A DNA stretch of 64,000 nucleotides from Candidatus Gastranaerophilales bacterium (GTDB taxonomy: Bacteria; Cyanobacteriota; Vampirovibrionia; Gastranaerophilales; Gastranaerophilaceae): assembly GCA_900766355.1 (NCBI GenBank), contig CAAFVD010000077.1, positions 62,001 to 126,000 of the forward strand. Direction: 5' to 3'. The notes under the pieces are model-generated. The model saw only the letters and a list, made by a program, of their open reading frames with translations, was not told where the DNA came from and did no database searches. Positions 28,079 to 36,876 of the stretch are shown in pieces; position 1 is the stretch's first letter; each line of letters starts with the position of its first letter. A program made the position numbers and the translations under genes.

Positions 28079-28128
28079 GGTTTTATTAACAAATAAAACC
28101 AAAAAGCCGACCTTAATAGGTCGGCTTT
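28079..28128 (-). terminator. Double hairpin terminator after nifS
   Basis: AAAGCCGACC (28103-28112) pairs with GGTCGGCTTT (28119-28128); on the minus strand it is followed by five T. A second perfect inverted repeat, GGTTTTATT with AATAAAACC, spans 28079-28100. It ends the nifU-nifS operon and, from the other side, the 43-aa gene. Confidence 0.85.
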
Positions 28129-28138
28129 CAATTATCTA

Positions 28139-29326
28139 TTATTTGCTAGAACGCAAATGTTCTAATTCATCTTGATATGGTGATAATTTTGTAATTTCTT
28201 CAATTACTTTTGGTAAATTCTCTAAAGTATAATCAATTTCTTTTTCTGTAGTAAATCTACTTAATGAGAATCTTATACTACCATGCAATGATGTAAATGG
28301 AACACCCATAGCTCTTAGAACATGACTAGGTTCTAAAGAGCCTGATGTACAAGCACTACCCGAACTTGCACAAATTCCAATATCGCTAAGGTGTAACAAT
28401 ATTAATTCACCTTCTATATATTCAAAACCAATATTTGTAGTGTTTGGAACTCTGTTAGAAATAGACGAATTTAATCGAGCATTAAACACTCTTTTCAAAA
28501 TACCTGTTTCAAGTTTATCACGCAATCGTTTAATCTCTGTTACTTCATATTTCAAAGATTCTTTTGCAAGTTCAGCTGCAACTCCCATACCTACGATATA
28601 AGGTACATTTTCTGTTCCTGCTCTTTGTCCTCTTTCTTGATGTCCACCAATAATTAATGGAGGAATAATAACATTTGATTTAACATACAACGCACCAACC
28701 CCTTTAGGAGCATGGAATTTATGTCCTGAAACACTTAACAAATCAATATTTGTTGATTTTAAATCAAAATCAATTTTTCCTGAAGCTTGTACTGCATCAA
28801 CAAAGAACTTTGTATTAGGATTTTTTGATTTGATAATTTCTCCAATTTCTTCTACAGGAAACAAAACACCTGTTTCATTATTAGCCCACATTACAGAAAC
28901 TAAAGCCGTATCATCATCTATTTTTTCTTTTAATTCCTCAAGTTCTAGTTCTCCGTTAGATTTCACACCAATATAATCTACTTTATATCCTTGTTTTTCA
29001 AGTGATTTATATACATTCAAAACACAAGGGTGTTCAACTTTAGTTGTTATAATATGTTTTTTGCTTTTATTAGCAGCCAAAACACCTTTTATTGCAGTAT
29101 TTGCACTTTCTGAACCACAAGATGTAAATATAACCTCTCTTTCAGATTTTGCACCAAAGAAATCCCTCATTTGAGCTCTAGCTTTTGCAATAGCCTTTGC
29201 GGGTTTCACACTAAACTGATACATTGAAGATGGGTTTGCATAATCATCTTCTAAATAAGGAAGCATCGCTTCTAATACACGTTTATCAACTTTTGTAGTT
29301 GCATTATTATCTAAATATATAACCAT
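28139..29326 (-). CDS. nifS: Cysteine desulfurase NifS/IscS type
   Basis: PLP enzyme that takes sulfur from cysteine for Fe-S cluster assembly on NifU. The 395-aa product shows 'YLDNNATTKVD', the PLP lysine K203 in 'SVSGHKFHAPKG', and the persulfide cysteine C326 in 'SSGSACTSGSLEPSHVL', the group I (NifS/IscS) loop. Its start overlaps the last base of nifU, so both are translated together. No nitrogenase genes are near; in such genomes this pair serves general Fe-S assembly. Confidence 0.96.
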   Translation of the reverse strand: MVIYLDNNATTKVDKRVLEAMLPYLEDDYANPSSMYQFSVKPAKAIAKARAQMRDFFGAKSEREVIFTSCGSESANTAIKGVLAANKSKKHIITTKVEHPCVLNVYKSLEKQGYKVDYIGVKSNGELELEELKEKIDDDTALVSVMWANNETGVLFPVEEIGEIIKSKNPNTKFFVDAVQASGKIDFDLKSTNIDLLSVSGHKFHAPKGVGALYVKSNVIIPPLIIGGHQERGQRAGTENVPYIVGMGVAAELAKESLKYEVTEIKRLRDKLETGILKRVFNARLNSSISNRVPNTTNIGFEYIEGELILLHLSDIGICASSGSACTSGSLEPSHVLRAMGVPFTSLHGSIRFSLSRFTTEKEIDYTLENLPKVIEEITKLSPYQDELEHLRSSK

Positions 29327-30147
29327 TATACTTGTATAACCTCGATATCTTGATTAACTTTGTCTTGTAGAGTTGTTTCAACAAAAGATTTCAATGTTAA
29401 AATTGAATTTTTACAACTTGAACATCTACCTTGTAATTTTACATAAACTTTATTATCTTCAATATCAACCAACTCTATATCTCCACCGTCTTTTTGAAGT
29501 TCAGGAGCTATAACTGTTTCTATTACTTTGTTTATTTTCAAAACCATTTGAGCCGCAGATAATTTTGGTTGTTCTTTCTTAGCATATTTATCAATTATAT
29601 TTTGAATTAATGATTTGCATCTTCCACAAGCCCCACCAGCTTTTGTATAATTTGTAATATCATCAATTGTTGTTAAATTATTAACCTGAATAGCCTCAAT
29701 TATTTGTTGCTCAGTAACATTGAAACAAGTACAAATAATTTTTTCTGCAGATGCTGGTGTAGAATCTGCTATTGAATAATCTTGACCATAATATTTCTTT
29801 AGAGCATCTTCTAAAGCTTCATGTCCCATTACAGAACAATGCATTTTTTCAGGAGGCAACCCACCCAATTCTTCTGCAATTTCTTTATTAGTAATTTTTT
29901 TAACTTCTTCTAGAGATTTTCCAATAATCATTTCTGTTAAAATACTAGAACTGGCAACAGCAGAGCCACAGCCAAAAGTTTGGAATTTAGCATCTTTAAT
30001 TACACCATTTTCTAACTTTATATATAATTTTAAAGAATCACCACAAGCTAGAGAACCAGCTTCACCAATCAAATCAGCATTATCAATTTTGCCAACATTT
30101 CTTGGGTTTCTATAATGATCCATTACCTTTTCTGAATAATCCCACAT
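29326..30147 (-). CDS. nifU: Full-length three-domain NifU Fe-S scaffold
   Basis: A 273-aa scaffold on which Fe-S clusters are built. Domains in order: IscU-like (ligands C35, C60, C104), a central ferredoxin-like BFD [2Fe-2S] domain (C139-x-C141, C174-x2-C177), and the Nfu-type C-terminal domain (C242-x2-C245). All nine ligand cysteines are present, so it should be functional. It is transcribed with nifS. Fe-S demand in this cell would include hydrogenase (see hydF). Confidence 0.96.
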   Translation of the reverse strand: MWDYSEKVMDHYRNPRNVGKIDNADLIGEAGSLACGDSLKLYIKLENGVIKDAKFQTFGCGSAVASSSILTEMIIGKSLEEVKKITNKEIAEELGGLPPEKMHCSVMGHEALEDALKKYYGQDYSIADSTPASAEKIICTCFNVTEQQIIEAIQVNNLTTIDDITNYTKAGGACGRCKSLIQNIIDKYAKKEQPKLSAAQMVLKINKVIETVIAPELQKDGGDIELVDIEDNKVYVKLQGRCSSCKNSILTLKSFVETTLQDKVNQDIEVIQV

Positions 30148-30280
30148 AATTTATACCTCGCCTATCAGTATTATTTTAGCATTAACAAAAAAACAGTAGT
30201 AAATATAATAATCAAATAAAAAGTTTATATTAAGAAATATTAAAAATTGTATTCATATTAAAATATATTTTATCAAACAC

Positions 30281-30316
30281 AAAAAAAGACGAGTAGCAAA
30301 CCACTCGTCTTTTTTT
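30281..30316. terminator. Terminator after aspS
   Basis: AAAGACGAGT and ACTCGTCTTT form a 10-bp stem with an 8-base loop and seven A/T on each outer side. It lies just past the aspS stop on the minus strand and ahead of nifU. The rest of 30148-30280 is AT-rich with no other structure I can support. Confidence 0.88.
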
Positions 30317-30333
30317 ATTATAAATATCTTTTA

Positions 30334-32109
30334 TTATTTAGATTTTACCGTACTTTTTAAATGAAGTTCTCTCAATTGTTGTAATGACGCTACACCTGGA
30401 GCATCACTCATCAAGCACTTCGCACCTGAATTTTTAGGGAATGCTATTACATCACGAATAGAATCTGTTCTACAAAGAAGAGCAATCAATCTATCCAAAC
30501 CAATAGCTAAACCTGCATGTGGAGGAGTTCCGTATTTAAACGCATTAACCATAAATCCAAATTTTTCTTGAACTGTTTCATCATCAAGACCTAATGCCTT
30601 AAACACTTCTTTTTGTACTTCTGGAGTATGGATTCTCACACTACCACCACCAAGTTCAGTTCCGTTATAAACGATATCATAAGCAATAGAGTTTACATGA
30701 CCCAAATCACCAGCTTTGAGTTTTTCCATATCTTCTAAGTTTGGAGATGTGAATGGGTGGTGCATTGCCATATATCTATTTTCTTCATCTGACCACTCAA
30801 ACATAGGGAAATCTACAACCCAAAGTAAAGCATGGTCATCTTCATTGATTAAGTTTAATTTTTTACCAAAATGAAGTCTTAATCTACCCATAATGTCATA
30901 AACTAATTTTGGTTTATCTGCTACGAAGAATATAATATCACCAGCTTCAGCTTTTGCTCTTTCTTGAATTTGTTTAGCTTGTTCTTCTGAAACAAATTTC
31001 AATACTGGAGATTTAGCAGTTCCATCTTCGTTATAAATAATATTTGCAAGAGCTTTAGCACCAAAAGATACTGCTAATTTTGTGATATCATCAATATCTT
31101 TTCTAGAATAACTAGCACCACCAGGAATTCTAATACCTCTAACAATACCGCCGTTTTCTAATGTCTTTTTAACAATATCAAAGTTTGACTGAAGAATGAT
31201 ATCACCAATATCAAACAATTCTAAACCAAAACGAGTATCAGGTTTGTCAGAACCGAATCTGTCCATAGCTTCTTGCCAAGTAATTCTTTTAAGTGGAGTT
31301 GTAATTTCTACACCTGCAGCTTTGAAAGCTTCTTTAACAAGTCCTTCAACCATTGTAATTACTTCATCTTGATTTACAAATGACATTTCTAAGTCAACTT
31401 GAGTAAATTCTGGTTGTCTATCTGCACGCAAATCTTCATCTCTAAAACATTTTGCGATTTGATAATATCTTTCGATACCACCAACCATCAATAATTGTTT
31501 AAAGATTTGAGGAGATTGAGGAAGTGCATAGAACTTACCTTCTTGAACTCTTGATGGTACTAAATAATCTCTCGCACCTTCAGGAGTTGTTTTGTTAAGA
31601 ATAGGAGTTTCAACTTCCAAGAAATCTTGATTGTTCAAATAATTTCTCATTGCAGTAACAACTTTATGACGCAAAGTTAAGTTGTGAAGCATAAATTCGC
31701 GTCTTAAATCTAAGTATCTGTATTTTAGACGAACATCTTCTGATACATTTTCATCATCTAAAACAAATGGTAAAGTTGCAGCTTCAGATAGTACATCAAC
31801 ATAAGTTGGATAAACTTCAACTTCACCTGTTGCTAATTTGTCATTATAAGTTTCAGGTGGACGTTTTGTAACCTTACCTTTTACTGTAATAACTGATTCT
31901 GATTTTAATTTTGAGAACACTGCATGGATATCAGGATTAATCTGAGGGTCTGCAACTAATTGGAAGAAACCTGAACGATCTCTTAATTCCAAAAATATGA
32001 TACCACCAAGGTCACGAACACAAGCAACCCAACCTGATAGAGTAACTTCTTCACCTATATTTTTTGCCGATAATTCGCCACAATTATTTGATTTCAATAA
32101 AGTTTTCAA
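30334..32109 (-). CDS. aspS: Aspartyl-tRNA synthetase
   Basis: A 591-aa class II synthetase of bacterial type. It has an N-terminal OB fold ('VTLSGWVACVRDLGGIIFLELRDRSG'), motif 2 'CFRDEDLRADRQPEFTQVD', a GAD insert ('DKPKLVYDIMGRLRL'), and motif 3 'GLAIGLDRLIALL'. Whether it is discriminating or also charges tRNA-Asn cannot be decided; the presence of gatB in this window means an indirect Asn/Gln pathway exists in the cell. Confidence 0.97.
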   Translation of the reverse strand: MKTLLKSNNCGELSAKNIGEEVTLSGWVACVRDLGGIIFLELRDRSGFFQLVADPQINPDIHAVFSKLKSESVITVKGKVTKRPPETYNDKLATGEVEVYPTYVDVLSEAATLPFVLDDENVSEDVRLKYRYLDLRREFMLHNLTLRHKVVTAMRNYLNNQDFLEVETPILNKTTPEGARDYLVPSRVQEGKFYALPQSPQIFKQLLMVGGIERYYQIAKCFRDEDLRADRQPEFTQVDLEMSFVNQDEVITMVEGLVKEAFKAAGVEITTPLKRITWQEAMDRFGSDKPDTRFGLELFDIGDIILQSNFDIVKKTLENGGIVRGIRIPGGASYSRKDIDDITKLAVSFGAKALANIIYNEDGTAKSPVLKFVSEEQAKQIQERAKAEAGDIIFFVADKPKLVYDIMGRLRLHFGKKLNLINEDDHALLWVVDFPMFEWSDEENRYMAMHHPFTSPNLEDMEKLKAGDLGHVNSIAYDIVYNGTELGGGSVRIHTPEVQKEVFKALGLDDETVQEKFGFMVNAFKYGTPPHAGLAIGLDRLIALLCRTDSIRDVIAFPKNSGAKCLMSDAPGVASLQQLRELHLKSTVKSK

Positions 32110-32226
32110 AATATCATCTCCCTTTCACACTTTATTACTGCTATAAAATAGTATCAAAAACACATTCAATTGTGAAGTGAGAATGTAACAATATTGCAAT
32201 ATAAATACACATAGCAACACAAACAA

Positions 32227-32255
32227 TTGACAAAAAACGCTCAAAATATTATTAT
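32227..32255 (+). promoter_or_regulatory. Sigma-70 promoter for the 50-aa gene
   Basis: TTGACA (32227-32232), a 17-bp spacer and TATTAT (32250-32255), close to consensus. Predicted transcription start near 32262 gives a leader of about 86 bases before the ATG at 32348. Confidence 0.7.
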
Positions 32256-32347
32256 TAATACATAGAAATTCAATTATTAGGTGTGCTTAACAAAATATAT
32301 TTATTATATCTATATGTGTTACTCTTTAAACTATAAGGAGAAGGAAA

Positions 32348-32500
32348 ATGGCAACAGCTCTAACAGAAATGAAAAAAGCTAAAAGCGGCTTTAATGATGA
32401 ATTTGAAAACTATCTAAAAAAACAATGTGTTAAAACAACATTCAACGGTTCTGAATTAGAATCATTCTCTTGGTACAAAAAAGTTTTAGGACTTATGTAA
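32348..32500 (+). CDS. Small 50-aa protein
   Basis: A 50-codon frame with ATG at 32348, a doubled AAGGAGAAGG ribosome site just before it, a near-consensus promoter upstream and a hairpin after the stop. The peptide starts 'MATALTEMKKAKSGFNDEF' and ends 'SFSWYKKVLGLM'; it is soluble, helical, with one cysteine. I do not recognise it. The strength of its signals suggests a well-expressed small protein. Confidence 0.72.
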   Translation: MATALTEMKKAKSGFNDEFENYLKKQCVKTTFNGSELESFSWYKKVLGLM

Positions 32501-32517
32501 TCAAGTCAAGGTTGTTT

Positions 32518-32545
32518 AAACAATAGAGCTTTTGCTCTATTGTTT
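32518..32545. terminator. 12-bp hairpin after the 50-aa gene
   Basis: AAACAATAGAGC (32518-32529) and GCTCTATTGTTT (32534-32545) are exact complements around TTTT. There is no good T run after it on plus, so it may act as an mRNA 3'-end stabiliser as much as a terminator. It also sits beyond the stop of the convergent ThiE-like gene. Confidence 0.65.
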
Positions 32546-32576
32546 GAGAGGATATTTTTAAATATTTTAGTAGATT

Positions 32577-33059
32577 TTAATTAAAATTTATTAGTGTGTA
32601 GTATTCAAAATTATCGCAAACATTAGATTTTATAAAACAAGACTTGGTGTTTTTTGGTTTTGTATTGCTATTAATCAAATAATAGTCGGCATTTAGATTA
32701 TTTATATCATCGGTACCGATTATGGTTTGTTTTGACAAAATCTCATACACATAGTTTTGAGGAATATCTACTGATGTTAAAAATATCCCATCAGCCTCAA
32801 CAATAGCAGTGATATCAAGCCTGTCTTTAATAATGAGAGTTTTATCAAATTGAGCACAAAGTTGCTTTGTTTTTTGAGCAATTTCTAAAAAACTTTTCGG
32901 AGAAATATTTTCTCCGTTTAGTTCTATTATGCCAACTTTGGTAAATAATTCTTCTGCTATTTTATCTAAACAATCCCAGTTTTCTTGCAACAATACTTTT
33001 AAATAGGTTTGTTTTGAAAGTTTTATATTCTTACATTTGCTTACAAAATCATTATTCAT
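32577..33059 (-). CDS. Short ThiE/TenI-like protein, probably degenerate
   Basis: A 160-aa protein whose middle follows the thiamine-phosphate synthase/TenI TIM barrel: 'VGIIELNGENISPKSFLEIAQ', 'DKTLIIKDRLDITAIVEADGIFLTSVDIP' and 'TIIGTDDINNLNADYYLI'. ThiE has about 210 aa with 'NDR' and 'HLGQxD'; here these read 'KDR' and 'FLTSVD', and the final phosphate-binding glycines are missing. Catalysis is therefore doubtful. The ATG at 33059 is preferred over an upstream TTG. It stands alone, with no thi genes adjacent. Confidence 0.62.
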   Translation of the reverse strand: MNNDFVSKCKNIKLSKQTYLKVLLQENWDCLDKIAEELFTKVGIIELNGENISPKSFLEIAQKTKQLCAQFDKTLIIKDRLDITAIVEADGIFLTSVDIPQNYVYEILSKQTIIGTDDINNLNADYYLINSNTKPKNTKSCFIKSNVCDNFEYYTLINFN

Positions 33060-33164
33060 AATCAATATCCAAATTTTAAATCTTTAATTATACTCAACTG
33101 ATTATAATATAAAGTCTGTTTAAACTTAATCGAAAATTTCTTATCATTGGATTAAGGTGGGAAA

Positions 33165-33734
33165 ATGGATAGACATAATTATAAAAAATGCGATTTTAAC
33201 ACTCTGATTTTTTACGTACAAAATTCAGATATTAAAGCTACTGCAGAATTTATAAAACGAATTCAAAAAGATATCTATACATTTTTCTGTCATTTATGCC
33301 CACCAACAGATTCGATATCAGATTTAACTCAAGAAACGCTTATAAAGATTATAAAAAACATAAAAAGTTTAAAAAATATCAATCAATTTAAGAACTGGAG
33401 AAACAGAATAGCTATCAATGTATTCTATGATTCAATAAGAAAATCAAAAAAAATTGAGAATCTTGTAGAAATAGATTCAGAAAAATTTAATTTAATAGAA
33501 GATACAAAAAGAAAACCTTTAGAAAATTGTCAATGTAAAGAACTTGAATGTAAAATCAAGACATGTATTATTAATTTACCTTTAAACTCAAGAATAGCAA
33601 TCGTTTTAAGAGAATTAGAGGGATTATCTTATGACGAAATAGCAAAACTAACCAATACAAATTTAGGAACAGTTAAATCTAGAATATCAAGAGCAAGAGA
33701 AAAATTGCAAGTTGAATTAGCAAGTTATTTATAA
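33165..33734 (+). CDS. ECF-type RNA polymerase sigma factor
   Basis: A 189-aa sigma-70 family protein with region 2 ('DSISDLTQETLIKIIKNIKSL', 'FKNWRNRIAINVFYDSIRK') and region 4 with the helix-turn-helix 'LEGLSYDEIAKLTNTNLGTVKSRISRAREKL'; no region 3. It directs a stress or envelope response set. The next gene is a membrane anti-sigma factor, overlapping or 14 bp away, which is the usual arrangement. An AAGGTGGG site precedes the ATG. Confidence 0.93.
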   Translation: MDRHNYKKCDFNTLIFYVQNSDIKATAEFIKRIQKDIYTFFCHLCPPTDSISDLTQETLIKIIKNIKSLKNINQFKNWRNRIAINVFYDSIRKSKKIENLVEIDSEKFNLIEDTKRKPLENCQCKELECKIKTCIINLPLNSRIAIVLRELEGLSYDEIAKLTNTNLGTVKSRISRAREKLQVELASYL

Positions 33735-33748
33735 TGGGTAGGAGAAAA

Positions 33749-34276
33749 ATGAATATATCATGTAGCCAATTTGAAGCTCTCATGCATTTTTATATAAACA
33801 ACGAACTTAAACCAAATTTAACTAAGGCCTTTGAAAACCATTTGTTAATTTGTTCGGAATGCAGGGAAAAATATAATACCTTCAAAAAAATTATAGAAGA
33901 ACTTAGAACCTCATATAATATTTTATCTAACAAAAGCACATTTTATAGTAATAATTCTTCAGAGAAAACAGCAATAAATAATTATATCTCAGCGTATGCT
34001 GATAATGAACTTGACTTGAATGAGAATATAAAACTAAAAAAAATAATAATAAGCAAACCTCAAGTTCGTAAAAAACTAGAAAACATTTATTCGTTAAAAG
34101 AGTTATTACGAAATTCTTTTGAAAAAACTAAACCTCAAGAAGATTTTTCAAACAAAATCATCAAATCCGTTTACAACGAACGAATAAAACCCAAAAACAA
34201 AGATATTGTATATACATTAATATCTTTTATAATCTTGAGTATAATTTGGGTTGTAATGCTATTTTATTCAATTTAA
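33749..34276 (+). CDS. Membrane-bound zinc anti-sigma factor
   Basis: A 175-aa protein with the zinc anti-sigma signature H31-x3-C35-x2-C38 in 'NHLLICSECREKY' and one C-terminal membrane helix ('IVYTLISFIILSIIWVVMLFY'), so the sensor tail outside is only a few residues. It most likely holds the upstream ECF factor at the membrane. Two starts are possible: ATG 33734 overlapping the sigma stop, or ATG 33749 just after TAGGAG; I chose the latter, weakly. atpD follows from its own promoter. Confidence 0.85.
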   Translation: MNISCSQFEALMHFYINNELKPNLTKAFENHLLICSECREKYNTFKKIIEELRTSYNILSNKSTFYSNNSSEKTAINNYISAYADNELDLNENIKLKKIIISKPQVRKKLENIYSLKELLRNSFEKTKPQEDFSNKIIKSVYNERIKPKNKDIVYTLISFIILSIIWVVMLFYSI

Positions 34277-34304
34277 AACAAATAAATCTCAGCCTTATAA
34301 TATA

Positions 34305-34333
34305 TTGATAAAAATCTATTTTAATCATACAAT
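34305..34333 (+). promoter_or_regulatory. Sigma-70 promoter of atpD-atpC
   Basis: TTGATA (34305-34310), 17-bp spacer, TACAAT (34328-34333). It lies between the anti-sigma gene and the atpD start at 34364, giving a leader of about 25 bases with a GAGAGG ribosome site. Confidence 0.65.
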
Positions 34334-34363
34334 ATGTATGTTAATAAGATGAGAGGTATAGTA

Positions 34364-35782
34364 ATGACTACTTTAGAACAAAATCTTGCGTTAAACGAAG
34401 GTTTAATTACTCAAGTTATTGGACCTGTTGTGGACGTAGAATTTCCACATGGGAATTTGCCAGAAATTTACAATGCGTTAGAAATATTTTATGAAGACGG
34501 CACAAAACTTGTTGTTGAAGTTCAACAAATGTTAGGTGCAAACAAAGTCAGAACTGTAGCTATGTCAACTACAGACGGCTTAAAAAGAGGAATGAAAGTT
34601 ATAAATACAGGAAACCCTATTACAATACCTGTAGGAAAACCTATTTTAGGAAGAATTTTAAATGTTATCGGTGAACCTGTTGACAATGCAGGGCCTATAG
34701 AAACCGAGAATTATCTTCCAATACACAGAGAATCCCCATCTTTGACAGAACAAAATACAGAGATTGAGATTTTAGAAACTGGTATCAAAGCTATCGACCT
34801 TTTACAACCATATCAAAAAGGTGGTAAAGTTGGTTTGTTTGGTGGTGCTGGTGTAGGAAAAACTGTATTAATTCAAGAATTAATCCACAATATCGCAATG
34901 GCACATAATGGCGTGTCTGTTTTCGGTGGTGTTGGAGAAAGAACAAGAGAAGGTAATGACCTTTGGAACGAATTTAAAGAAAGCGGAGTTCTTGATAAAG
35001 TAGGCTTGATTTATGGTCAAATGAACGAGCCACCTGGAGCAAGAATGAGAGTTGGACTTTCTGCTCTAACTGCTGCAGAGTATTTTAGAGATTACTCAAA
35101 ACAAGACGTATTGTTGTTTATTGATAATATCTTTAGATTTACTCAAGCTGGGTCAGAAGTTTCTGCACTATTAGGTCGTATGCCATCTGCGGTTGGTTAT
35201 CAACCTACATTAGCAACAGAAATGGGTGAACTTCAAGAAAGAATCACCTCAACAAAAGACGGTTCTATTACATCTGTTCAAGCTATTTATGTACCAGCAG
35301 ATGACTTGACAGACCCAGCTCCTGCTACAACATTCTCTCACCTTGATGCATCAACAGTATTATCAAGACAGATTGCATCATTAGGTATTTATCCAGCAGT
35401 AGATCCATTGGCTTCAAACTCTAGAGTTTTAGACCCAAATATTATTGGAGAAGAACATTACAATACTACAAGACGTGTACTTGAAATTCTTCAAAAATAT
35501 AAAGAACTTCAAGATATTATCGCAATTTTGGGTATGGACGAATTATCAGAAGAAGATAAAGAAACCGTAAACAGAGCAAGAAAAATCCAAAGATTCTTGT
35601 CACAACCATTCTTTGTTGCTGAACAATTCTCAGGTATTTCTGGTAAATATGTCAAACTTGAAGATACTATAAGAGGCTTCCAAGAAATTATTGATGGTAA
35701 ACATGATGATCTTCCAGAACAAGCATTTTATATGGTTGGTACTATCGAGGAAGCAGTTGAAAAAGCTAAAACATTAGTATAG
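34364..35782 (+). CDS. atpD: F-type ATP synthase subunit beta
   Basis: Catalytic subunit of the F1 sector. The 472-aa product carries Walker A 'GGAGVGKTVL', 'GERTREGNDLW', Walker B 'DVLLFIDNIFRFTQAGSEV', and the 'YVPADDLTDPAPATTFSHLDA' stretch. The ATG at 34364 ('MTTLEQNL') after GAGAGG is preferred to an ATG ten codons upstream, which falls on the promoter's downstream edge. Only atpC accompanies it; no other ATP synthase genes are in the window, an arrangement typical of Cyanobacteria and relatives. Confidence 0.97.
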   Translation: MTTLEQNLALNEGLITQVIGPVVDVEFPHGNLPEIYNALEIFYEDGTKLVVEVQQMLGANKVRTVAMSTTDGLKRGMKVINTGNPITIPVGKPILGRILNVIGEPVDNAGPIETENYLPIHRESPSLTEQNTEIEILETGIKAIDLLQPYQKGGKVGLFGGAGVGKTVLIQELIHNIAMAHNGVSVFGGVGERTREGNDLWNEFKESGVLDKVGLIYGQMNEPPGARMRVGLSALTAAEYFRDYSKQDVLLFIDNIFRFTQAGSEVSALLGRMPSAVGYQPTLATEMGELQERITSTKDGSITSVQAIYVPADDLTDPAPATTFSHLDASTVLSRQIASLGIYPAVDPLASNSRVLDPNIIGEEHYNTTRRVLEILQKYKELQDIIAILGMDELSEEDKETVNRARKIQRFLSQPFFVAEQFSGISGKYVKLEDTIRGFQEIIDGKHDDLPEQAFYMVGTIEEAVEKAKTLV

Positions 35783-35793
35783 AGGATAATATC

Positions 35794-36195
35794 ATGCATT
35801 TAAAGATAATAACTCATGACAGAATTGTTTTTGATGAAGATGTCAACGAAATCTATACAAAAGGTGTTGACGGAGAATTCGGAATATTGAAAGGACATAT
35901 TCCAGTTGTTTCAGCACTTGATATTGGAGTTACCAAAGTTGTACAGAATGATATTTGCAAATTCTTTACAACAATGGGTGGAATATTCCAGTTTAAAAAT
36001 GATGAAGCTACTATTTTGACAGATACGGCAGAAGACGGTTCTGATATTGATATCACGAGAGCAAAAGCTGCTAAAGAACGTGCCGAGGCACGACTTGCAG
36101 AAAAGAATGCAAATATTGATGTAAAACGTGCTGAGGCGGCGTTGTCAAGAGCGTTAGCAAGGTTAAAAACTGCTATGGTATCAACTCAAAAATAA
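35794..36195 (+). CDS. atpC: F-type ATP synthase subunit epsilon
   Basis: A 133-aa central-stalk subunit that couples rotation and can inhibit ATP hydrolysis. The N-terminal beta sandwich shows 'GEFGILKGHIPVVSALDIG', and the two-helix C-terminal hairpin is seen in 'ITRAKAAKERAEARLAEKN' and the following 'RAEAALSRALARLKTAM'. It starts 11 bp after atpD with a GAGG site. A strong terminator follows. Confidence 0.96.
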   Translation: MHLKIITHDRIVFDEDVNEIYTKGVDGEFGILKGHIPVVSALDIGVTKVVQNDICKFFTTMGGIFQFKNDEATILTDTAEDGSDIDITRAKAAKERAEARLAEKNANIDVKRAEAALSRALARLKTAMVSTQK

Positions 36196-36210
36196 AAACA
36201 TAAATATTTT

Positions 36211-36257
36211 ATAACAAAGGCGAAATGTAAAATTTAATTACATTTCGCTTTTGTTAT
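36211..36257 (+). terminator. Terminator of atpD-atpC
   Basis: Arms 36211-36230 and 36238-36257 form a 20-bp stem with a single G-T pair around a 7-base loop; the right arm contains a T run. Confidence 0.88.
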
Positions 36258-36302
36258 ACCTAAGTTTTGTATATTATATTTTTAGAAAAGGAATCGTGTT
36301 TT

Positions 36303-36821
36303 ATGCTTAAACAAATTGTTGGGACATTAGCTATCGCAATGGGAACTACTTTGACAAGTTGTGAAGAAGGTTCTTCGAGAAGAAATGCGGAAAGGTACAT
36401 GCAAAATAAACCTCAAACAGAACTTAATGAGGTTATAAAACATTTAAAACTTCCGCAGACAGTATATAGCTGGGCAAATACCCAATCAAAACTTGATTCA
36501 GTAGCATATCGAGATATTTTTAACCAAACAAAAGCTGCAAATGATTCTTTAAAAATAAAAGAATTCAACGCTTTGGCTGCAAAAGGAAAAATGGAAGAAG
36601 GTACTCCACATAAAAAACTTGTTTTTACCAATATTCCGATAAATGAATATGATAAAATCATAAATGATGCTCGAAAAATAAAAAACCATGCAAAATATCA
36701 CGAAAGAATACAATATACAACAGATAGCATCAATTATAGAAAATTTTTTAACCGTAATCGCTTGTTAACAGGAAACTTGCTTGACAAATTCAATGCGGTT
36801 TGCAAACAAATCAAGCCATAG
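36303..36821 (+). CDS. Putative lipoprotein, 172 aa
   Basis: The N-terminus is a lipoprotein signal: a short positive start, a hydrophobic stretch, and the lipobox 'TLTSC' with C20 as the modified residue. The mature part is charged and helical, containing a repeated 'Y-RxF(F)N' feel ('VAYRDIFNQTK', 'INYRKFFNRNR') that may reflect an internal duplication. No known domain. The ATG at 36303 has AAAGGA upstream; the upstream in-frame start gives a poor signal. Confidence 0.78.
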   Translation: MLKQIVGTLAIAMGTTLTSCEEGSSRRNAERYMQNKPQTELNEVIKHLKLPQTVYSWANTQSKLDSVAYRDIFNQTKAANDSLKIKEFNALAAKGKMEEGTPHKKLVFTNIPINEYDKIINDARKIKNHAKYHERIQYTTDSINYRKFFNRNRLLTGNLLDKFNAVCKQIKP

Positions 36822-36876
36822 TCAAGAACTTGTTATCCAAGATGAGGGAATTCATTATATATGTTAGAATACAAAA

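Noticed and set aside
28139..30147. nifU-nifS as evidence of nitrogen fixation
   Set aside because: No nitrogenase genes are present, and this pair is the general Fe-S system in several non-fixing lineages.
32066..32073. Perfect GCCGATAA sigma-28 -10 box on plus
   Set aside because: It lies inside aspS on the opposite strand and has no TAAA element 15 bp upstream.
33110..33136. Sigma-28-like site (TAAAGTCT-N11-ATCGAAAA) before the ECF sigma gene
   Set aside because: Only 12 of 16 positions match, the GC core of the -10 is mostly lost, and the TGTAAC element is absent at the expected distance.
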